From contig JAVFKD010000003.1 of NCBI GenBank assembly GCA_036429605.1, positions 62,001 to 126,000 on the forward strand: a stretch of 64,000 nt of DNA. The letters run 5' to 3'. The stretch's first letter is position 1. Each line of letters opens with the position of its first letter. Shown here piece after piece: positions 33,903-44,343 of the stretch. Source of the DNA: Cladobotryum mycophilum (taxonomy: Eukaryota > Ascomycota > Sordariomycetes > Hypocreales > Hypocreaceae). The notes below the pieces were generated by a model, which did not search any database, was not told where the DNA came from, and was given only the letters and a program-made list of their open reading frames with translations. Both the position numbers and the translations under genes were made by a program.

Positions 33903-35225
33903 TTAGTCCTTATCTTGCAGTATCTGTGGGCGTTCGACGTCAAATTGTTGATCTAGGAACTTGAAGGTTTTTTGATTGACCAGCTGCATGGCACCCATCT
34001 TGGCCTGCAGGGATCCCTGCCCCGGCGTGTTGGCCATCCACAGCTCTTTTTGCCGCTCGGTCTGGTGCGTCAACTTGTTGAAGACGCGCATCGTATGGTG
34101 GTCAGCTTCAAAGTACAGCGACTCACTTGCCCCGGAAACGAGAACGGGGCACTTTACGTTGTCGAGATAGGTCTTACCACCGGGCAGGGCTAAGCTGTAT
34201 CGCTTCATCTCTTGCATGATGCGCGCAGGTGAGCTAATGCCAAAAAAGGTGCCAGAAATGCTGACCTCCCACCGCATCTGAAAGGCGGAACGCATGCCCA
34301 TGCCGATGAAAAAGTCAACAAAGCTATCGCTAAGCCAGCCGCGCTCCCATGTGCCTATGAAAGCCTGCGAGACATGTGCCGTGACAAAATCCCACATACT
34401 ATACAATGGGTCCAACGCAACACAGGCTTTGATGCGGCTATCTGCGGCAGCACGGAGGGCAAAGTAGCCACCCAGGGAAGCACCAGCAATGGCGATTCGT
34501 GACGTGTCGAGGTCAAGGTCAGGGCGAGACTTGGCCAGCGCCTCGAGGTGATCGAGAACCGCAGCAATTACAACTTCCCAATCAGGTCGCATTTTGATAT
34601 TATCCCGACGGAGAGTAAGCCCCTGGCCGGGTCCTTCGAATGTCACCACCGCATACCCCAACTCAGGACCTGAGGCGGGATGCATGTAGTAGAGCTCCTC
34701 CTGCAGTGCATCAGCCCCACCGGTTGCGATGAGGATGGGTATCTTGCCGGGGAGACGCTTGTTGGCGGGGGGTAGATAGAGGATTCCAGGGAAATTGATG
34801 CTGGTGGTGTCCTTGGCATTGTCGTCATTGAACGGGATGCTGAGATACTCGACGCCGCAATCAAACAGAGCGGCTGCTTTTCGAAACAGGGAGTGAACTT
34901 TTTCACACACTGAGGTGTGGCGAGGATCAGGACGGTTAGGGCCTTCTCCTGGGCGCATATACGCGGCGGCCCTGGTATAATTAGACGCTCTCAGGTACGC
35001 TTGGCGTGCTGACAGGCGATCGCCACTTGCCCTGGCTTCCTCTGCGAGAGCCTCTGCACGCTGGGCTTGGATGGCCCAGGCCTTCTCCCAGCTTTCTGGA
35101 TCGCCATCTTTGATCTGACCAACAGCCTCTAGGACTTCTGCGATATCAGCACCACCATGAGGCGTCATTCCGACGATGCGGACCGTCTCAAAGTTGAAGA
35201 ATTCGCCTTTGAAGAATTGATGCAT
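33903..35225 (-). CDS. Alpha/beta hydrolase of the cytochalasan-cluster type (CcsE/PyiE-like)
   Basis: Single exon, 440 aa. The N-terminal helical cap (residues 1-140) is rich in Ala, Glu and Arg. The hydrolase core then has GKIPILIATGGADALQEELY (about 160-179), FEGPGQG (oxyanion side), the nucleophile elbow IAGASLGGYFAL with Ser250, and ADHHTM near 386, which may supply the catalytic His. The shape is that of FrsA/DUF1100-like hydrolases. Related enzymes next to cytochalasan PKS-NRPS genes act after reductive release of the aminoaldehyde, helping to form the pyrrolinone. That role is established for the type and inferred here. It shares a divergent promoter with an SDR. Intact, with no signal peptide. 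It could also be a general esterase, but the location argues for the pathway. Confidence 0.8.
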   Translation of the reverse strand: MHQFFKGEFFNFETVRIVGMTPHGGADIAEVLEAVGQIKDGDPESWEKAWAIQAQRAEALAEEARASGDRLSARQAYLRASNYTRAAAYMRPGEGPNRPDPRHTSVCEKVHSLFRKAAALFDCGVEYLSIPFNDDNAKDTTSINFPGILYLPPANKRLPGKIPILIATGGADALQEELYYMHPASGPELGYAVVTFEGPGQGLTLRRDNIKMRPDWEVVIAAVLDHLEALAKSRPDLDLDTSRIAIAGASLGGYFALRAAADSRIKACVALDPLYSMWDFVTAHVSQAFIGTWERGWLSDSFVDFFIGMGMRSAFQMRWEVSISGTFFGISSPARIMQEMKRYSLALPGGKTYLDNVKCPVLVSGASESLYFEADHHTMRVFNKLTHQTERQKELWMANTPGQGSLQAKMGAMQLVNQKTFKFLDQQFDVERPQILQDKD

Positions 35226-35601
35226 TTTGAAAAGAGAGAAAAAAAGAATTGATGAAAAATATTATGAATTTTTGTTTGGGTTTGGAATCAAGTTTTTTTT
35301 TTGGCTGTTATGCTGTGTGCTGCTTTGTACTGCAAGCTATTCATACAAACAATCTTTTTTGAACTTGGATATGGAGGGTATGGTGCAGTGTGTCTCTTGT
35401 TACATCCAACCACATGGAGTAGGATGAGAACACGCATGTTTAATGAGCCCACCCCCTCCAATATAAGTCAGCACCACCTTCGGATCCCATGCCGATGATG
35501 ACCTCCCTCGAGCTGGTTCGTCAGATTTACGCCCCCTTGTCTAGTCGGATATGCCGTGGTCACAGATTTTTATGGGGAACAAAGCTACGGTCGGCAGTGC
35601 A

Positions 35602-35615
35602 GGCGGAATCCCGCC
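35602..35615. promoter_or_regulatory. Palindrome GGCGG-N4-CCGCC, copy 1
   Basis: GGCGGAATCCCGCC. Perfect 5-bp arms with a 4-bp spacer. Candidate binding site for a dimeric GC-recognising factor such as the Zn2Cys6 regulator. Confidence 0.6.
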
Positions 35616-35640
35616 CTATGCAAGACATGGCTCTCCCACT

Positions 35641-35654
35641 GGCGGTGCTCCGCC
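35641..35654. promoter_or_regulatory. Palindrome GGCGG-N4-CCGCC, copy 2
   Basis: GGCGGTGCTCCGCC. Same arms and spacer length as copy 1, 39 bp further on. Confidence 0.6.
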
Positions 35655-35724
35655 GAATCTTTTGAGGGTCCAACGGAGCCGATGTTTGTTTGGTGGGATG
35701 AAGATTGGGGAAACCAGCCTCAAC

Positions 35725-35738
35725 GGCGGGCGTCCGCC
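35725..35738. promoter_or_regulatory. Palindrome GGCGG-N4-CCGCC, copy 3
   Basis: GGCGGGCGTCCGCC. Same arms and spacer length, 84 bp after copy 2. Confidence 0.6.
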
Positions 35739-35969
35739 TGGAGAGGTTGGAAGAGAGAGTCTCTGGAAGGGACAAATCGACCAACAAAAGAATCCATGCC
35801 ATTCCAAGGGGACATCTTTTATTCTGCAATTTACTTTTCGAGTTCAATCTTCTTTTCTTTCTCTCCTCTTCATTCATTCCAATCTCTCACATAGCTGCAT
35901 CTGCATCACCAGTTCAATTCTCCATACTACATACCACCTACCCACATCACAAACTCCTCCACCACTACC

Positions 35970-37087
35970 ATGTCTTCCAACGTCATCACCGCGCGCGAAT
36001 CTCCTGGCGGCCCACCCGCGGGTTCTGGACAGTTCTCCAAGATGCGTTGGGCCGTCAAGAATCCTCCCAGCGACCCCAACGTCTCATATGCTGGCAGGAC
36101 TGTCCTCGTTACTGGTGCAAATACCGGCCTTGGCCTCGAAGCTGCCACCAAGATCTCGGCCCTTGGTGCCGACAAGCTGATTCTCGGAGTTCGCTCCATT
36201 GCCAAGGGAGAGGAGGCCAAAAAGCACATTCTCAGCATCACCGGTCGCGAGCCCGATACCATTGACATTGTCACGGTCGATTTGACAGACTTTGCTTCCG
36301 TCCAGGCTTTCGTGCCCGAGCTGCAGAAGAAGACACAATATCTCGATGTGGCTCTGTTGAATGCGGGCCTGGGCAACCCCAACTACGTCGCCTCACCTAC
36401 CAGCTGGGAGATGGCTATTCAGGTCAATGTTCTGTCCACCGCACTCATGGCAGTCCTGCTGCTCCCCTTGCTTCGCTCAACCGCTGCTGCGGGGCGACAA
36501 GTGCACCTGACTTTTGTCAACAGCAACGGTCACGATCTGGCCCAGAAAGAGTGGCTCAGTGCCACAGGAAGCCTTCTCAAAACAGCAAACGAGAAGGAAA
36601 AGTGGGATGCCACCAAGAGCTACTCCATGGTCAAGCTTCTCGGCATGGCTGCCATGGAAGCTGTCGCCCGCGCCACATCCGCTGACAGTGTTGACCCCAA
36701 AATTATTGTCAATGCCGTCTGTCCCGGTCTATGCAAGACTGACCTGGGTCGGAATTTTCCCCTGGCTGCTAAGATCTTCATGGCTCCGTTCCAGGCCATC
36801 TTTGCTCGTACTGCTGAGCAGGGCTCACGATCTCTAGTCAGTGCCACCGCCCTGGGACCAGAAAGCCACGGCAAGTTCTGGCATCACGACATTCTGTATC
36901 CGTAAGTATATTCTGATGTGGTAATTGATCAATTTTCTTTTTTGAAGTGGAGGCTAATCCATTTGTCATCAGCATGGGCGAACTTGCCAAGGACGAAGAA
37001 TTCATGAAGACGACATGGGCTGAGATCCTCGAGGTGATCCAAAAGGCGCAGCCTGACTTACAGCAGATTCTTGACGGGCGGAATTAA
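35970..37087 (+). CDS. Short-chain dehydrogenase/reductase (retinol-dehydrogenase-like), cluster tailoring enzyme
   Basis: Exons 35970-36901 and 36973-37087, with a 71-bp intron, give 348 aa. After an N-terminal extension, TVLVTGANTGLGLEAATKI (about residues 45-63) has TGxxxGxG, and GVRS marks an NADP-preferring basic residue. DLTDFASVQ and LNAGLG follow. The catalytic Tyr-Lys is in SYSMVKLLG (about 217-225), and VCPGLCKTDL closes the core. Members of this group reduce or oxidise ketone/alcohol groups, and cytochalasan clusters such as that for pyrichalasin carry a related oxidoreductase. It starts 745 bp from the divergent hydrolase gene and shares its palindrome-rich promoter. Both exons are in one frame. 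The specific step is not predictable. Confidence 0.85.
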
Positions 37088-37582
37088 TCCCAGCATAACT
37101 ACGGAGTATACGAACTGACATTCAAAGCCGTGTTGTCATTTTTTCTTCTTCTCATTTTTGATATCCTTGTACTTGGTAGTCCTAGCCCGCTGTATTATCC
37201 ATCAATTACTCTATAGAAAACAATGCGAGTCAGATCACTCATAAACCAGTGGAGGATCTTGGTCAATCATAGCCCAGATTCCAAACACAGCATATGCAAA
37301 AAGTACCTAGTAGTAAATCTGAATTGGTAACCTTGCTTCATCACCTGCCGGTTAGGTTATTTTAGCCTGCTCACTTCAGCACAGTGATAGATCGCCTCTC
37401 TGACATGTTGCGCAGACGCACACCCCCAACTCAAACGTAAGCCCTCGCATAAAGGGTAATAACTTGCGAGCATCGCTCAACACGTCCTTTTACTGGACGC
37501 GATGAATCTTGTTCTCCCCTTGATTCAAACTGTCTTGGGCATAGCTTGACCTGCAGGGTCTCCGATTGAAAGGATCCTGGAA

Positions 37583-37596
37583 CTCCGAGTATTCGG
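37583..37596. promoter_or_regulatory. CCG/CGG inverted repeat CTCCGA-N4-TCGG
   Basis: CTCCGAGTATTCGG. Inverted CCG...CGG triplets are classic Zn2Cys6 targets. One of several in the cluster. Confidence 0.4.
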
Positions 37597-37728
37597 CCGA
37601 ACCGATTTTCGCTGAATCCGATCTTACAGGCCCACCATGTAGGGTAGAGTAAGATCCTTGCCTTGGAAGGACACAAATATTGGACCCAGGCTTGGGTCCA
37701 TGGGGAAAACCCACCTGGAGGGAGTCCA

Positions 37729-37745
37729 TCCGACGAACCATCGGA
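37729..37745. promoter_or_regulatory. Inverted repeat TCCGA-N7-TCGGA
   Basis: TCCGACGAACCATCGGA, perfect 5-bp arms. The same arms and 7-bp spacer recur at 41323-41339 in another cluster promoter. Confidence 0.5.
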
Positions 37746-38077
37746 AAATCGCGATGCTCGGAGTGGCGTAAGATCTGGGGGTGAGGCGGGCAGCCTTCAT
37801 TGCTGATCACCTCATATTCCCACCCGTTAGAATGTCAGATGCGGGGACACGAAGGATGCCGTGATCCTCAGGATCCTGGAGGGCTATGTGCACTCCGAAG
37901 GTTGCAGAATTTGAAGTTTTGGATTAGATTTGTTGTTCTCATCATTGAAGCTCGGGTACTCGCTTACATGGTTGATTTGCCATTAATTACTCAAAATTGA
38001 TGCATACTGCCATCCTCGTTTACGAACCAACGTTTCGTCACATCTCAACATATGCGTAATTTGGGAACTTACTTGTC

Positions 38078-40090
38078 ATGTCTCTCCTCAACCCGTTTAC
38101 TTCGCTACTGCGCTTTTTCTTATTGTTATTTCGTTCAATAATACCATCTGCTGAAGGCCCTATTCTGCATGTTCGCGTGGGAGAGGATTCCGCAGATAAC
38201 GAGCTGAAGCCCGCTGCTCCACCCGTGCACCCTCTCAAGGCCTTGAACATCGATATCAAGTCCATCGAGGCTAAATATGAACGAGAAAGAGAAAAACGAT
38301 TGCGCAAGGATGGTGTCGCGCAATTCCAACCAGCAAAGGGCTCTCTGTCCCGATTCAAGGACGACGTTGGAGCCACCCCTCTTTCCCGAGAGCCGCTCAT
38401 TCGTGAGACCAAAACATTGATCATCGGGGCCGGGTTTGGAGGTGTAGTTACCGCAGTGAGATTGAAGCAACGCGGGATTGAAGATTTTGTCATCTTGGAT
38501 AAGGCGTCAGGGTTTGGAGGTACTTGGTATTGGAATCAATATCCTGGTAAGTAGGCCTATCTATCACGGCTTTTATCGATGCATGTTTCTAAAATTGCAT
38601 GCTTTAGGAGTGTTCTGTGATGTCGAATCATACGTCTATCTTCCATTTTTGGAAGAGACCGGTTACATTCCAACCACGCGATTCGCATCAGGACCTGAGA
38701 TTCTAGAACATATTGGCCGTGTTGTGGATAAATGGAACCTCAAGGACAACTCATACCTTCAGACTAAAATTACATCGGTTGATTGGGACGAAAGTATTCG
38801 TCGGTGGCACGTCCACACCAATCGCGATGATCATTTTATCGCTCAGTTCGTCGTAATGGCCACGGGTACATTGCATGAGCCGCAATTACCTGGTATTCCT
38901 GGGATCAATCAGTTTGAGAGAGACCACTTTCACACCGGCCGTTGGAACTATACCATCACTGGTGGAAATGGAAAGGGTAATATGACAAAACTCGCCGATA
39001 AGACGGTGGGAATCATTGGTACCGGTGCATCAGGTGCATCTGTCATCCCATTATTGGCTGAGAGCGCAATGAAGCTTTTGGTCTTCCAGCGGACTCCATC
39101 CACAATTAGTTTCCGTGAAAACTGGGATACGGCCCCTGACTTCGGCAACGGCCTGGTGGATGGCTGGCAGCAAGGTCGGATGGAACTCTTGGCAAGCGTT
39201 CTTCAAGGCGAAAAGGATGACGAGTGTTCCGCTATTGAAGGCCTTGATGCTCTCACCCCAACATCAGTCTTCAGGGAGGCCAAGGAGGCGGGTGTGGAGG
39301 TCAAGCCGGAGGATATTCCCGAGCTAATGAACTTGGCCAACTTTCGTTGGATGGAGAAAGTGAGACAGTTCATTGATAATGAGGTCAAAGACAAAGAAAC
39401 GGCGGATAAACTTAAGCCATGGTACTCATTCATGTGCAAGCGGCCCGTGTTCCACAATGATTATCTTGCCACCTTCAACAGGCCCAACGTCCAGTTGGTT
39501 GATACGGATGGCAAGGGGTGTCCCAACTGACTAAAACTGGAGTCGTGGCCAACGGCCAAGAATACGAGGTGGATCTGCTGATCTTCGCTACGGGATTCGA
39601 GTTCTTCCTCGCGGCAGACCTTGAACACCGCACAGGCATCAAGATTACCGGAACAAAAGGACAAACTATTGACGAGGCATGGAAAGAGCAGGGTCCAAAA
39701 ACCATGTTTGGAGTCCACTGTCGAGATTTTCCCAATTTCCTCCACCTTGGTGCCGTTCAGTCTGGCGTAGGCGTGACTTGGACGCACACTACGTATGCAG
39801 CTGGCGAGCATATTGCGGATGTCATTGCCGATGTTACCAGAGATGGGACCTATGATGTTATTGAGCCCTCGGAAGAGGCTGTGGATGACTGGGTGAAGGA
39901 GATGGATGCCGCTGGAGACATGAGGGTCCAATTCCACAAATCATGCACTCCCAGCTACTACAACGCCGAAGGGAAGCCAGAGCTGTATGGCGCACGATGG
40001 CAGACCTACCCAAAGGGAGTGTTGGAGTGGTCTAGAGTGATGAGGAAGTGGAGGGAGGAGGGAGGCATGAAAGGTATGGAGCGACGGTGA
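38078..40090 (+). CDS. Baeyer-Villiger monooxygenase (CcsB-like)
   Basis: Exons 38078-38546 and 38608-40090, intron 61 bp, about 650 aa. A hydrophobic start (LLNPFTSLLRFFLLLF) may be a membrane anchor. The first FAD motif LIIGAGFGG is at about residue 116, followed by GGTWYWNQYPG across the intron. The second, NADPH-binding motif VGIIGTGASGAS is near 290. The fingerprint region reads FERDHFHTGRWNY: the usual FxGxxxHxxxW(P/D) is altered, with Arg for Gly and Asn at the end. BVMOs insert oxygen beside a ketone. In cytochalasin E biosynthesis such an enzyme makes ester and then carbonate, so a lactone or carbonate in the product is plausible. The frame moves by one base around the G4 run 39515-39518. 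Conserved sequence (DLLIFATGFEF) resumes in the new frame, so a mutation or a sequence error breaks an otherwise complete gene. Confidence 0.85.
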
Positions 40091-40535
40091 TTTTCGCCAA
40101 GTAAAAGGGGATTGATGGGATGCGATGAAGTGGCGTTGGGCTTTGACAAACTATACGTCAAAACGCATGTTGTGCTCTTGCTCAAGACAATACTATATGT
40201 CGCTCATTATGATATAGACTAGTTATGCTTTATGAGATTTTAGTGTCTGTAGAAAGAAGATACGTGCCTGATATACTGTGTGCATTTTTTATTTTATTTT
40301 ATCGTGGACAACTCAGTGTAGCTACAATGAAGTGATAAAAGTCCAAGCTCATGTGTAGATCCGCAGTAATATTAATATTAGGAGGAGCGAGCTCAGACTT
40401 TTGTCATCTGACTGTAAGCATCAAGTGGCTCTCACCATCATGGTCTGTTCAAATTCTGGAGAACAAAAAAAAAGATGAAAAAGAAAAAGAAAATAATAAA
40501 ATAAATAAATAAATAATAACTTCTATTACAAATCA
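40091..40535. other. Convergent 3' region, A-rich
   Basis: Between the 3' ends of the BVMO and lipocalin-like genes. 40467-40517 is an A-rich low-complexity stretch (AAAGATGAAAAAGAAAAAG, AAATAAATAAATAA). No gene. Confidence 0.6.
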
Positions 40536-41163
40536 TTACACTACTATGGGTTCTCCTATGTAATCATGCACCATCCTGGCCGTCTCAATCTGATCATCCT
40601 TCGTCGTGGTATTGTACTTGCACAACCGCCTCTCACCGTCAATGGTCTCAAACCCCCATACCGTCGTCGTCGTCCAGCCCATGTTTTCGCTGTTGACAAC
40701 CTCTACGATCGCTGCGTGATCTTCATCCACACTCTCAATCTCTCTTCCTAGAAGCTCCTCTTCTTTCAGGTCCTTGCGGCCTACATAAGCGCAGTGCATG
40801 GTAATCTCGCCGAAGATTGGGACCGTGTCAGTGCGCTTCTCGCCATCAACGACGTATTCATTCTTAGTGTCGAAGCCACCGGGTCGAACGGTCTGCTTAA
40901 AGCTAAACCGAGTCGCGGTGGACTCTTCTGTTGGTGGGAGCTTCACATATTGAAGCTCGAGATCTGCCCAGTTGATGACTTTGCGGATAATCCAAGGAAT
41001 TCCTTGCTGTAAAATGCAAACATTAGCACTGAACGTGGTGCAATTTAGTGGCCTGTGAAACACTTACAAGGGCGAATGTGTTCTCTAGGGAGTCAGACAA
41101 CGTCCGGTTGAGGTGCCATCGCCCTGTGACATCCAGGATATTCATATCAGTAGGGGTTGACAT
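40536..41163 (-). CDS. Lipocalin-like fungal protein of unknown function within the cluster
   Basis: Exons 41163-41068 and 41006-40536, with a 61-bp intron, give 188 aa. It begins MSTPTDMNILDVTGRWHLNR, a GxW motif typical of the first strand of lipocalin and fatty-acid-binding barrels. The pattern then alternates like beta strands (RFSFKQTVRPGG, GEITMHCAYVG, AAIVEVVNS, TTTTVWGFETIDGERR) and ends ARMVHDYIGE. The intron falls just after FAL, before QGIPW, where it is commonly found in this uncharacterised fungal family, as I recall it. No signal peptide, so cytosolic. It shares a divergent promoter with the first P450, so a pathway role is likely: ligand carrier, isomerase or cyclase-like. None is shown by the sequence. 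Confidence 0.7.
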
Positions 41164-41290
41164 TGTGGCGTACTGTTGAGGGGTATGTGGAAATTTTCAA
41201 TCTTTCAGCGTCCCGGAAGCCTGAACAGAGCATCTAATACTCTGCTTTAGGGCCTTTGCTCAAGCCATAAGCTGCTCCTGTGTGGCGCGG

Positions 41291-41305
41291 CTCCGATAGC
41301 ATCGG
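41291..41305. promoter_or_regulatory. Inverted repeat CTCCGA-N5-TCGG
   Basis: CTCCGATAGCATCGG. Same arms and spacer length as 53116-53130 upstream of the PKS-NRPS. Confidence 0.5.
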
Positions 41306-41321
41306 TCAGCCGAAGCCTGGG

Positions 41322-41340
41322 CTCCGAGCAGTAATCGGAG
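41322..41340. promoter_or_regulatory. Inverted repeat CTCCGA-N7-TCGGAG
   Basis: CTCCGAGCAGTAATCGGAG, perfect 6-bp arms and 7-bp spacer, as at 37729-37745. Confidence 0.55.
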
Positions 41341-41537
41341 AATCCGGCCCCACCATCGTTGGACGCGGATTCCTTTCAGATCATGTTGCAGATCCAACCT
41401 GTCCAATTCGGGTCAGCAATGATGGCTAAAATTTTTGGAGGGCCTTATAATGGCGATCTAGATGTTGCCCAAAGTTGGCTTACCCTGTCCAGACGCTCTG
41501 CTCGCTCCATCAATCTGTCGCACTCTGAGCAGTCATC

Positions 41538-43352
41538 ATGATTGGGTCCGAAATTATTGAGACTCTGCAGGAAGAGTATATTCGCCTGCAAGAGAGCTAC
41601 CAAGTCGTCAAGTACTCATTTGCCGGCTTGAGATTAACCAGATGGCAACTCACAAAGCTGCTTCTGGCTCAGATATGGCGAGAGTCTCCTAACGTGGCCA
41701 TTGGCCTGGGCGTCGTCGCCACGCTGCTGTTTGCATGGATCATCTCAGCCCTCTTCTTCCGCCAGCGCTCCCTTGCGAGTCTTGGAATCCCATTTGTGGG
41801 GAAGTCCAAAGGCAGAAAGATGGACTTTCAACAGATGATGGAAGAAGCGGCCAAAAAGGTACGTGTTTTCATACTACACTCAGTAATAGAGAAGTAATGT
41901 TAACATCATATTGCAGCATCCAAATAAGCCATTTGGGATCCGTGCCTTTGGAACCGACTATGTTGTCTACCCTTCAGCACAGTTTGATGAGATTAAGCGT
42001 CTTCCAGAGTCTCGAGCTTCATCGCTTGAGTACCTTCGTGAGGCCTTCCACGCTACATGGTCAGGCATCCCTCGTCACAGCGATGAGATGATGAAGTAAG
42101 TTGAAAATAGTCAAACGATAAGCATTAGATGTACTAACAATTATCAGGGCCGTTTCTGTTGACCTTGCCCGTGCTATCCCCTCACTGGTTCATCAACGAC
42201 AGCAAGATTGCGCAACATCTTGCGACGCAGCAATTGGTCCCAGTGCCGATTGGAAAGAGGTCACTCTTTACTCTGCTTCGCAGTCCATTGTCGTCTCCAC
42301 AAACTCTAGCGCCTTTGTCGGAAGAGACCTTGGCACCAGCAAGAAATGGATATCCCAAGTTGATCGACTTCCTATGGCCGTTGCTATTCCTTCTATTCTT
42401 ATCAGCCTGCTTCCAGCCGTTGCGCGACCTCTCCTCAAGCCTTTGTTGTTTGCCCCAGCCATCTATACACGTTCTAAGCTGTCCAGCCTCCTCAAGCCTG
42501 TGCTCAAGGAAGATATCAATGAATATGAGTCGAGTGTAAAGGACAGACGAGCCTTTGTTGATCCCCAGGAAAAGGGCAAGGTCGCGCTGACTAGCTGGCT
42601 GCTGCGTCGCTATCCCTCTGGTTTGACGAATACCATCGGCCGTCTTCTCGAGGACTACATCAACATCTCGTTTGAGTCCACAACCTCCACCGCTGGCACT
42701 CTTTTCTATATCATGACTGAGCTTGCAGCTGATCCCGAGTTGTCGGATACCCTTCGTGATGAGATTAAGCAAATTGCACCTGACGGAAGGTTGCCTTTGA
42801 CGCACCTCAATGAACTCAAGAAGATGGACAGTGTGATGCGTGAATCCTCCAGAGTAAATCCTTTCAGCCATAGTAAGATCACCCTTTTCTTATCTCTATT
42901 TTTTTCGTGTGACTTACTGACTTTTTTGTGCAGTTATCCTATGGCGCAGAGTGATGCAGCCTCTCCAGCTCAGTGTCGGCCCCGAACTCCCCGCTGGCAC
43001 TAACATTTGCGTTGATGCGCATCACATCAACTTCTCTCCGGATCTGTGGGAGAATCCTGAGAAATTTGACGGCCTCCGCCACTATCGCGCACGCCAGAAG
43101 CCTGGTAATGAGCAGCGATTCAAGTTTGCCAACCTTGGTTCAGATGCGCCAGGTTGGGGTGATGGTCCCCAGGCTTGCCCTGGCAGAATGTTTGCAGACA
43201 ACACGCTCAAGATCATTCTGGCGCATATTCTAATGAACTATGACTTCAAATACCGTCCAGGTGAGGACAAGCCAAAGAAGGGAAGCATGCCAAATGGTTC
43301 CATGTATCCTGCCATGGGAGCCAAGCTCCTTTTCAGATCACGAAAGCCATGA
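41538..43352 (+). CDS. Cytochrome P450 monooxygenase (cluster P450 no. 1)
   Basis: Four exons (41538-41858, 41917-42095, 42148-42872, 42934-43352), introns 58, 52 and 61 bp, giving 547 aa in one intact frame. One transmembrane segment near residues 52-72 (NVAIGLGVVATLLFAWIISA) anchors it to the ER. The I-helix region is ISFESTTSTAG (altered, T-rich). The K-helix ExxR is in MRESSRVNP. The heme-binding loop is WGDGPQACPGRMF, with Cys near 489 as iron ligand; it departs from the usual FGxGxHxC by W-G-D-G-P-Q. Such altered loops are common in fungal secondary-metabolism P450s. In cytochalasan pathways paired P450s hydroxylate, oxidise or epoxidise the carbocycle and isoindolone. Which of these steps it does cannot be told. 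Confidence 0.9.
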
Positions 43353-44343
43353 ATCATGAGGAAATAAAGGGTACAGTGCTTCAAGGATGTTTCTATTGGG
43401 GGAAGTTACACTAGCTTTCTCATCGAATCGGGCAGAATATGGTAGATAGCCTCATTTACGAATAGAAGTAAAAATATGTTTTCTGCGTACGTCAAGCTTG
43501 CTACAATGAACTGTAGAATAATGTAAATTGGGGATGCACATAGGCGATGGACCTTAATGGTGTAATACGGGCATTGGATGTATTATGCTAGTTCGTGGCT
43601 TTCGGAATCACAAAATGAATGACAATGCTTCCAAGGTTGTGTTTAATGGTGATAAACTCAAATGAAATGTTATGTTCAAACTGCTACAGCATCATTCACC
43701 CTGGGTGAGATACAGAAGCTCCAGCTGTCTGCCTGCTGGAACGACACAGCCCTGGAGCTCGCCCTGGAGTTGACATTTTACCCCAAGTTCGTCTACTGAA
43801 CAAGACCAACAGGCAGCTTAGGTGTCTTGCTTTAGTGAGCTTCCACCCATGGATCCCTGTTCCATGGACCAATGCCCACCTGTATCCAGGGTTCTTCAGA
43901 GTAATGTCGGACTGCATGTCTCAATGTTCTGCAAGTATGTTTGACCTCATACCATTCTGCACATACCAATCACATGCTCTCTCATTCTATCATCGTAATC
44001 ATGACAAACAAATCGTTTCCTGTTGCTTCAATTGTTCGATTCTCGGACGGAGGCTTCGGCCGCTACTGTAAGAGTCAGCACTATGAGATGCTCGTAGATG
44101 GCGAGCAGACCGGCGTAGAGGGGTTCCACCAGGGAACTGGAAGTGCGATTAGCCGCCGGATTATGATGGGGACGGTCGGCTTCTCCGCCACCGAAAGAAT
44201 CGAAGGAATCGAACAGATGTTCTTTGATGACAATTGGAATCATGGGTGAAACAATAAGATATTAAAAGTGGTAAACATTTATAGCTGTGATTGTGTATCT
44301 CCTCAATCATCAATTACGTCTTTAAGACATTTTGACTGGCATC
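43353..44343. other. Intergenic region between the two P450 genes
   Basis: About 1 kb with no supported gene. A plus-strand frame at 44001-44249 could encode 82 aa with no known motif, and competing frames lie on the minus strand. Includes the promoter of the second P450. Confidence 0.4.

Larger units (their letters stand above)
35226..35969. promoter_or_regulatory. Divergent promoter of the hydrolase and SDR genes
   Basis: A 744-bp region between two diverging cluster genes. It holds three identical-architecture palindromes GGCGG-N4-CCGCC (separate entries), CT-rich stretches, and the sequence just before the SDR start. No protein-coding signal was accepted. Confidence 0.6.
37088..38077. 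other. Intergenic region upstream of the BVMO gene
   Basis: No gene. It contains CCG...CGG inverted repeats at 37583-37596 and 37729-37745, and a CTCCGAAG half-site near 37888, all likely promoter elements of the BVMO gene. Confidence 0.5.
41164..41537. promoter_or_regulatory. Divergent promoter of lipocalin-like and first P450 genes
   Basis: 374 bp between two diverging starts. It holds two CCG...CGG inverted repeats at 41291-41305 and 41322-41340 (separate entries). Confidence 0.6.

Noticed and set aside
43941..44249. Plus-strand open frame between the two P450s
   Set aside because: No known motif, competing frames on the minus strand and no clear promoter or intron; could be a small gene but not supported.
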